NCBI GenBank assembly: GCA_024704765.1
Contig: JAKMXF010000316.1
Coordinates: forward strand, 1 to 64,000
DNA from: Oopsacas minuta
Lineage: Eukaryota > Porifera > Hexactinellida > Lyssacinosida > Leucopsacidae
Direction: 5' to 3'
Length of the DNA: 64,000 bases
Part shown: positions 57,854 to 64,000 of the stretch, piece by piece
Layout: each line of letters opens with the position of its first letter
How positions within the stretch are numbered: the first letter of the stretch is position 1
Made by a program: the position numbers and the translations under genes
Notes under the pieces: generated by a model
Told to the model about the DNA's origin: nothing
The model's input: only the letters and a program-made list of their open reading frames with translations
The model's database searches: none

Positions 57854-58124
57854 CAGTGCTTCTCAATCAATGTGCCGAGTACAGCGGCACAATAGTGTTA
57901 CTCAGAACTTTGATAAATCTGCCAACAACATTATTATATTTGTTTAAAATGCATTCAATTTATGCTTAACATCATTATCCACATATATTAGGTATAACTC
58001 TTACAAATCACGACACAACGATTTTACTTATGTTCAATCGACCCTTAATGCCTTTCTTTATGTGCCTTGATATGTATATATAAATAACTAGTGTGAAATA
58101 GTTCGAAAAGGTTGAGAAACATTG
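57854..58124. mobile_element. Possible hAT-type MITE
   Basis: The ends CAGTGcTTCTCAAtC at 57854 and inverse of CAATGTTTCTCAACC ending at 58124 match over 12 of 15 bases, a hAT-like terminal pattern. The 8-bp flanks do not match, so the duplication is lost or the call is wrong. About 270 bp without coding. Confidence 0.5.
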
Positions 58125-58496
58125 CCTTGGATCTATTGATTAATGTCACTTTGACACCCTTCGGTAGAGAAAAATGAATATTCACTCATATTACCTTGAA
58201 TTTTGTGTTTCTATACACTAAATGTGTATTTGTTAGCTTTGATTTAGATACCTTATCACACCATAGGTTATGATCATACTTATTTCCATATTGACATTTG
58301 CCACACTCTTCCCCTCTCAAAGCAGCTATACAAGAGTATGGGAAGTTGGGTATTCATAAAATTCGTTGATTGAATAACCTATCATTTTCACCTGTTTCTA
58401 TATAAAGAATCACTATCATAAGGTCCGATGGTCCCACTAGAAACAATAATAAGAACACCATATCATAAAATTTTTGATTCAATAAGATATAGTAGA

Positions 58497-58830
58497 ACCT
58501 GTATACACAAACACCTGTATAATCCGACAGTGTTTCTGATCTGAAATAGCTTACAGCTATAAAAATTCATGTGTATAATTTGATAATTTGCTAACCGGAA
58601 AATTTTTATGTCTTAATCAATGCCAAATTTTGCCAGATAAATGCTTACGACAAAATATGTTTTGGGGATAAAGTAGAACCTGCACAAACAGACACGCGTT
58701 GGAACATGAAATCTTTTGACGTTTCAGCAAATTGTTGGATTTTATAGATGAATTTGTATAATCGGAAGCTATTTCGGATCAGAAAAACCATCGGATTATT
58801 GAAGTTTTGGTTTATGCACGTTGCATTGTT
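58497..58830. repeat. Inverted-repeat remnant, pogo-like
   Basis: The segment aatccgacagtgtttctgat near 58531 and its inverse near 58768-58800 (aagctatttcggatcagaaa) form imperfect arms of about 32 bp. The phrase agtagaacctg occurs at 58491 and 58673. Looks like two eroded small elements. Confidence 0.45.
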
Positions 58831-59949
58831 TTCTTGAAATAATGCTGTGTCTAAAAATAAGTAATAAATTTCTTAGGAATGCATTGTTTCTGTCACAGAA
58901 TTATTACCACATGGCAGATCAGTTACATAGTAGGTTATGGCTCTAATGTGTAATTGACTATTCGGCACATTTCCACACTTTCCAACTCAATCTAGAGCAA
59001 TTCGTAAAAAGGGCTTAGCTTATTTAAAGTTAATGAATTCATTAAAAGTGATATTATACAGTCATGAATCTGGTATTTGTGTATACTAATCGAAATGTCA
59101 AATTATATTAATATATTTTTTCTATCCATGAAAAGGAATTACGTATAATATCGAAGCTAGTTTAATTTGTTTCCAATCCTAATTGATGGCCTAAAATTAA
59201 ATCGAAGAAATTCAATTTTGGCCTGTAGAGTTACTCGGTAAGTAAGTTAAAGTTGAAAATTTGGTGAGTCTACATGCAACATCTAGAACGATTTCTCGAA
59301 GCTAGATATGTGCTAAGATATCATCAGAAACCACCAATTTAGAATTTTTCATTTCCGAGGTGACATTTTAACGCAGAGATAATGCACTAATTATGCAAAT
59401 TATATCTCAATTATCTCCAAAAGAGGCAGTAAGGATGGGCATGAAGTATACTTTGCAGAAACACACTAACTTAATGCTTGAAATCTATATAGGATTACAT
59501 ATAGAGACTTATCTAAATATTTGACCATATCTAAGAAATTTCGGGCAATTTTTCGCATGTTACGTCTATGGGAAGCCATAAGCTATGTATGTAAATGCAG
59601 CAGAACTATTTTCTAGAAATAGTTCTGTTGCGTGAGATTTTAACTCATTAGTATTATTGGACCAGGGATAGCCTTTCACGTGAGATTTTAACTCAACTAT
59701 ATTAATGCATCATCGGCATTGTGCTAGTTTGAATTTTAACACTGACTTATTGGTTACATTTTCTTACTCCTATTGTAAATAATATGGTAATATACGTATA
59801 TACATTTTCTATCGGTTTACGCAGCTTCGTCAAGTGGGTTTCTTACTACTTTTCCTCCAAAGAAATTTTATAATAGCCCTGTTTCAGGCATTTTATATTG
59901 AATCCCTTCTCCAAGCTAAAAAAGATGTTAGCAGAAGAATACGAAGCTA
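58831..59949. other. Spacer with one short palindrome
   Basis: No gene. A hairpin at 59601-59627 has 11-base arms (cagaactattt and its inverse). The 16-mer gtgagattttaactca is present at about 59632 and again at 59681. Confidence 0.4.
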
Positions 59950-59985
59950 CACAGTGTGGCAAAATGGCCATAATGGGGAAATAGG
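59950..59985 (+). repeat. RAG1-like copy B, 3' terminal repeat (17-bp spacer)
   Basis: Heptamer CACAGTG (59950-59956), spacer tggcaaaatggccataa (17 bp), then TGGGGAAATAGG. Same layout as the 3' end of copy A. Confidence 0.85.
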
Positions 59986-60254
59986 TAAATGAATCTGTAT
60001 TATCACCCCAATTATACTTACATATACTAAATCGACACTGTAGATTTCAAAAATACTAATGATTTTTTAGTAGCACGACTATAAACATAGTTATGACGTA
60101 ATTACTGACATTTTCTAATTTTTAACACTTGTGGTTCATTAGTGAGGAGATGGTGAAGTTGATGATACATGCATGTCATGGTCTCTATTCTGCTATTTGA
60201 TAATGTACAATTTAAAGACCCTTAATTATGTATGACTATTGGATATACTTATTA

Positions 60255-62393
60255 TCATAAATCATCTGATAGTATACTATTATAAAATATCACTTGGAGG
60301 CTATTTGCAACGTCTCTTTTCTTCTTTGCGTGCATCAAACGATTCTGTACTAAGATGGGGTCACTACAACATAACAACCTGACTAAAATATCTCTAACAT
60401 TATTTGTGAAAGAAGTTTTTCTTGCAAGATTCTCCCGATACCGCCTTACAAATTTATTGCAGGATTCTAAACATTCCTCCGAGGGATTCTGTAATCCCTT
60501 ACCATTATTGTAAGCACCTATTAACTGAAACGAATGGGCAAGTAACTTGTGCAAAGATGGAGTGTTGCTTGCCCATGGGTACTCAACTAAAATATATTCA
60601 TACGTTTCTTTGCACAATTCTTGCATTTTGTCACAGTTAATCAAGTCACCACTGTTGAGGAGTCTTAACAAAACAGATAGATTCGTCTGAATCTCTCTAA
60701 TGATATTTTATCTGAAGGATTAATGGAAGAAGTAGCCCACATCAAAAAGTCTCTCTTACTTAAAAAGCAGTCTCGCGCAATGTTACCAGTGGTTGAAGTG
60801 CCGTCCTGGCTTGAAGGGATATCGACACTGAAGTTACATCTTTCCTGGAGTATAGCTCGAACCCGTCTCATGGAAGAATTTACTTTCGAGTTTGATGGCG
60901 CCCATACCTGTGTCCTGCATCAAGATGGTATATCAACAGCATGAACCACCTGAATACACAAAGGTAAGCATGCAAAAGAGACGCAGCTATAATATCGATG
61001 TTAAAAGTTGGTTGATGCATGATACCAACATGTTGATTTGATGGGAGTTTCTAGTAATCTTCTTCCTCAACCTCTTCAAAAAGTTGCCGAGCGTCGCTAA
61101 TGAATCTGTTAATAGGGAAACCAGAATCGGCCCATTCTAAACTTTTAATTTGGCTATCCGTTGCAGTACACCGATGACAAGAAGCCCCACCAGCTCCATC
61201 CAGCATTCCTGCCATCTTGGTATCAAAAAGGGAACAAACTATCTCGACTTGTGCATGGCCTCCAATAAGAGATAACCCATCCTTTATGAAATGGTTTGTT
61301 TGAGGATTGGCTATTGTATTTATGATAAGCTTTATACTAGAATAATCTTCTTTCAAAGCTATCAGTGCTACTGGCCTAAAGAAGAACGGAGAGTTGGGTG
61401 AGCTGTTATAGAACACGTCATTTCCAAGTGTGTCTGTAATTGGTGTTACTTTGAGTCCGGACAAAATGAAAGTTTTTGTGTTTAATACAGAATTGTTGCT
61501 TTGTTGGTTATAGGTTTGATGACAACCGGAGCCATCCAATCCATCAGATATCTTAATTTTGAGTGGGTAGTGTGAATCAGGAACTGGGTCTAATGTTGAA
61601 AGCAAGCGTTGAATGGTCAGACTAAGGATGGAATGATAAGAGACGCAAGTACCAATTGACAATGCTTCGGGGTCTCTAACTATTTCCATTTCATATGTTA
61701 GGCTTATTTCCCTACGATATTGCGAGACAAGCTTGTAGGAAGGAAGCTTGACATCAACTTTGAGAATTCTTTTCAGATTCGTGTATTTACTCGCCCCAAT
61801 TTCTAAACTGTCCAATATGTAAGCACATTTAGAGATTTGTACTTTGTTCAATACACCGCTAAAAGAACCCCTATCAATTATTTCTCTGCACATGTCTGAA
61901 GTATCACGGTAATAGGATTTATTTTAGACTGATTCTAAAGCTAGAGCGAGTAGTTGTTTAGGCTCAATCTTTTCTCTCTCTGCTAAAAAGTCCACATGCT
62001 CTAAAAGAACACCAAGTCTTGATCTGGAAGTCTTCATGTGACATTCGAGAATATGCTTCCGGGATTCAGTTACAATCTGTTCTGAAAAGTTTCGATTTTC
62101 AGAATCAGTGACTAAAGAAAATTCAGGATCAAGCGATATTCTCTTTCTTGGATTGGATATTGTTAGATGAGTAGAGTGGAAAATCATGTTGCCCATGTTT
62201 CAAGATCCTTCCTGCGGTAAGCCTCTCTGGATGTTAGAAGTGATTTAAATTTTAAATCGAGAGTAGCAGTTTCTTCATCGGATAAATGGTTGTTCTCAAT
62301 AAGCTTCCTAACAGAGACTGTAACACTTCTTCCATTCGAAATATACAAATCATATGCCTCATTATTCGTGATTAGTACAGACATGATCCGCAA
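60255..62393 (-). pseudogene. RAG1-like (Transib superfamily) transposase, copy B
   Basis: Five minus-strand segments read as one RAG1-core-like protein: 62393-62184, 62196-61924, 61893-61051, 60871-60665 and 60671-60255. The third has KIKISDGLDGSG (Asp at its residue 117, like RAG1 Asp600), PVALIALKED (position of the second acidic residue) and SCHRCTATDSQIKSLEW (CxxC like RAG1 C727/C730). The fourth has FSVDIPSSQDGTSTTGNIAR, close to the GTTNTGNVAR region of Transib. The fifth has LHKLLAHSFQLIG (His ligands like RAG1 H937/H942) and LESCNKFVRRYRE (Glu like RAG1 E962), then SDPIL. Lesions: a frameshift near 62190, a stop at 61924-61926 shared with copy A, a private stop at 61051-61053 and others. 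Biochemical role inferred from family: cut-and-paste DNA transposition at CACAGTG ends. Confidence 0.8.
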
Positions 62394-62881
62394 AAAGGCT
62401 ACTTTAACATAGAAACATTTTGATATGTGATTGTAGGGTATTGGAATAACTAATAACCAGCAAAATATAGAATTTTACTGAAAAAATTTAAATCGTGTAA
62501 AAATATATTTTTCGGATTTTTGTCCGATCTGGACAATGAATGACGTGATAAATTTTTGGGCAGCTTTTCACAAGCCTGGAAATTGATTAAATAGTTGACT
62601 AAATATAGCAACATTACGTATATATTAACAACGTTTTGTCAAATTTTGTCAAACAAGAGATGCTACACTTCAATCAATGAGAAAAATTCCATATTATAAC
62701 TTTGGGAGGGCCAAACTAGACACCCGGAAAAAGTACAAATGAATATCTAGACTAACCTATCAATGATTAAATTGTTGTTATAATATAGATTTATTATAAG
62801 ATGTTTTTCACTCTTATATTTAGTATTTACATCAATTATGATTACATACATTAGGGCATAGGAATTTGCGGTTTGAACATA

Positions 62882-63793
62882 CAGTCAAGGGACAAAAGTA
62901 TTCGACCACACAAATATAGTCATAAATTGTATACTCTTTCCCGCTCCTATATATTGTGTAGTCTATATTCGTAGCTGCAATCTAGTAATTTCCATAGAAT
63001 AACATATGTTTTTCAAGAATTTCAAAAAAATATTTTCGATTTACACTTTTTGAAGGTGTTAATTGTCAATAATTATTAGATAATTATTGATAATCAAATA
63101 TGTGGTAATTCAAAGCCTATTAAGAATCTATAATTTTTGACTTGATATTTGAATTCTACGTAGGCGAGTTACCCCAGATTGAAATTTCCAATCGAATTGA
63201 ACAGCTTTTACCAAAGTTATAGAAGAATTCCAATTTGTGCCATTTGTGCCACCTTTTGCCCAAGGTGGCACAAGTGGCCGCTACCAAGGAGTTATTTTGT
63301 AATTCAAGGGTTAGCATAGTCATATCATTCGAAAATAGTACTTTGACTTATTCCTCCTAACCCTAGTTGATTTCCTTGTAGTGCCGCTTTTTCCTGCCAC
63401 CTGTGCCACTTTTTCAAAGAGTGGCACAAGTGGGACAAATTGAAATTCTTCTATAACTTTAGTAAAAGTTGTTCAATTCGATTGGAAATTTCAATCTGGG
63501 GTAACTCGCCTACGTAGAATTCAAATATCAAGTCAGAAATTATAGATTCTTAATAGGCTTTGAATTACCACATATTTGATTATCAATAATTATCTAATAA
63601 TTATTCATAATTAACACCTTCAGAAAGTGTAAATCGAAAATATATTTTTGAAATTCTTGAAAAACATACGTTATTCTATGGAAATTACTAGATTGCAGCT
63701 ACGAATATAGACTACACAATATATAGGAGCGGGAAAGAGTATACAATTTATGACAATATATTTGTGTGGTCGAATACTTTTGTCCCTTGACTG
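62882..63793. mobile_element. Foldback MITE, copy 2, nested in RAG1-like copy B
   Basis: Ends CAGTCAAGGGACAAAAGTAT at 62882 and its inverse ending at 63793, flanked by TA on both sides. It is the same family and arrangement as 29516-30415, with arms of about 400 bp. It lies between the 5' terminal repeat and the transposase start of the RAG1-like element, in non-coding sequence. Confidence 0.93.
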
Positions 63794-63928
63794 TATATAT
63801 ATCTATTATCAGAAACACATAACAAAGTTGTGCGTAGTTAGGATTCCTAACTGCTTTTAATGCTGCCAATGATATTTTCGTACTAATAGAATTCGAAAAA
63901 TGCATTGAAATATGTTTGTTAAAATATG

Positions 63929-63955
63929 CCTATTTCCCCATATTGCCACACTGTG
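63929..63955 (-). repeat. RAG1-like copy B, 5' terminal repeat (8-bp spacer)
   Basis: Read inward on the minus strand: heptamer CACAGTG, spacer tggcaata (8 bp), then TGGGGAAATAGG. The spacer is 9 bp shorter than at the 3' end. Confidence 0.85.
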
Positions 63956-64000
63956 CGCTGATACCTTGTTATTTGGAAAGGCTGGTACAGAAATTTTCGT

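Larger units (their letters stand above)
59950..63955 (-). mobile_element. RAG1/Transib-like transposon copy B, both ends present
   Basis: The 3' end begins CACAGTGTGGCAAAATGG at 59950. The 5' end is the inverse of CACAGTGTGGCAATATGG and ends at 63955. CACAGTG is the terminal heptamer of Transib elements and of V(D)J recombination signals. The 5-bp flanks, agcta (59945-59949) and cgctg (63956-63960), share only GCT, so a 5-bp target duplication is not proven. Subtracting the nested 912-bp MITE and its TA leaves about 3.1 kb. One transposase pseudogene lies inside, and no second (RAG2-like) gene is visible. Confidence 0.82.

Noticed and set aside
59950-63955. RAG2-like partner gene within the RAG1-like element
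   Set aside because: The 300 bp left of the transposase and the part right of it (apart from the nested MITE) hold no kelch-like or other open frame.

Overview
The window looks like a piece of an AT-rich invertebrate (metazoan) nuclear genome, mostly built from layered, decayed DNA transposons and satellite DNA. There are no bacterial operons or Shine-Dalgarno contexts. The transposases belong to animal families: maT, mariner and Tc1 relatives, pogo/Tigger, several hATs, a P element, a RAG1/Transib relative and a MULE-like element. The only intact gene I recognise is METTL5, an rRNA methyltransferase. A crustacean or other arthropod is plausible, but the sequence alone does not settle the species.

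Layout. 1-7080: two unrelated satellites (A, about 174 bp; B, about 176 bp) interrupted by the two halves of one maT-like element, which an inversion appears to have split. 7082-8513: a frameshifted gene of unknown identity. 8982-13732: Tigger copy 1 with a complete hAT (10893-13692) nested in its right end. 14000-15333: a mariner. 16033-18369: a ZBED5-like hAT, followed directly by RAG1-like copy A (to 20639). 21925-25585: a dispersed repeat, METTL5 (23687-24346) and a decayed partial METTL5 copy. 26285-28294: a mariner fragment and a MULE-like element whose arms are minisatellites. 29232-32395: a pogo element with a C2H2 finger, split by a 900-bp foldback MITE. 32986-36402: two hATs. 37900-39270: a long-armed foldback element. 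40439-46266: remnants of a GIN/KRBA2-like integrase, a LINE reverse transcriptase, a Tc1-like DD37E element and a hAT. 46267-52449: almost nothing recognisable. 52450-56514: a P-element pseudogene with Tigger copy 2 inside its THAP-like region. 59950-63955: RAG1-like copy B, complete end to end, with a second copy of the foldback MITE nested inside.

The most interesting system is the RAG1-like transposon. Copy B is bounded by terminal repeats that start with CACAGTG, the same heptamer as V(D)J recombination signals. Its decayed transposase keeps the RAG1 landmarks: a DG catalytic motif, CxxC, HKLLAH, and a glutamate before NKFVRRYR. Its two ends share a second conserved block placed 17 bp from the heptamer at one end and 8 bp at the other, an asymmetry reminiscent of paired signal ends.

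Almost every coding region other than METTL5 is broken, so the elements here are probably immobile unless enzymes come from elsewhere. Nested insertions give a relative chronology: P element before Tigger copy 2; Tigger copy 1 before its hAT; pogo and the RAG1-like element before the foldback MITE.
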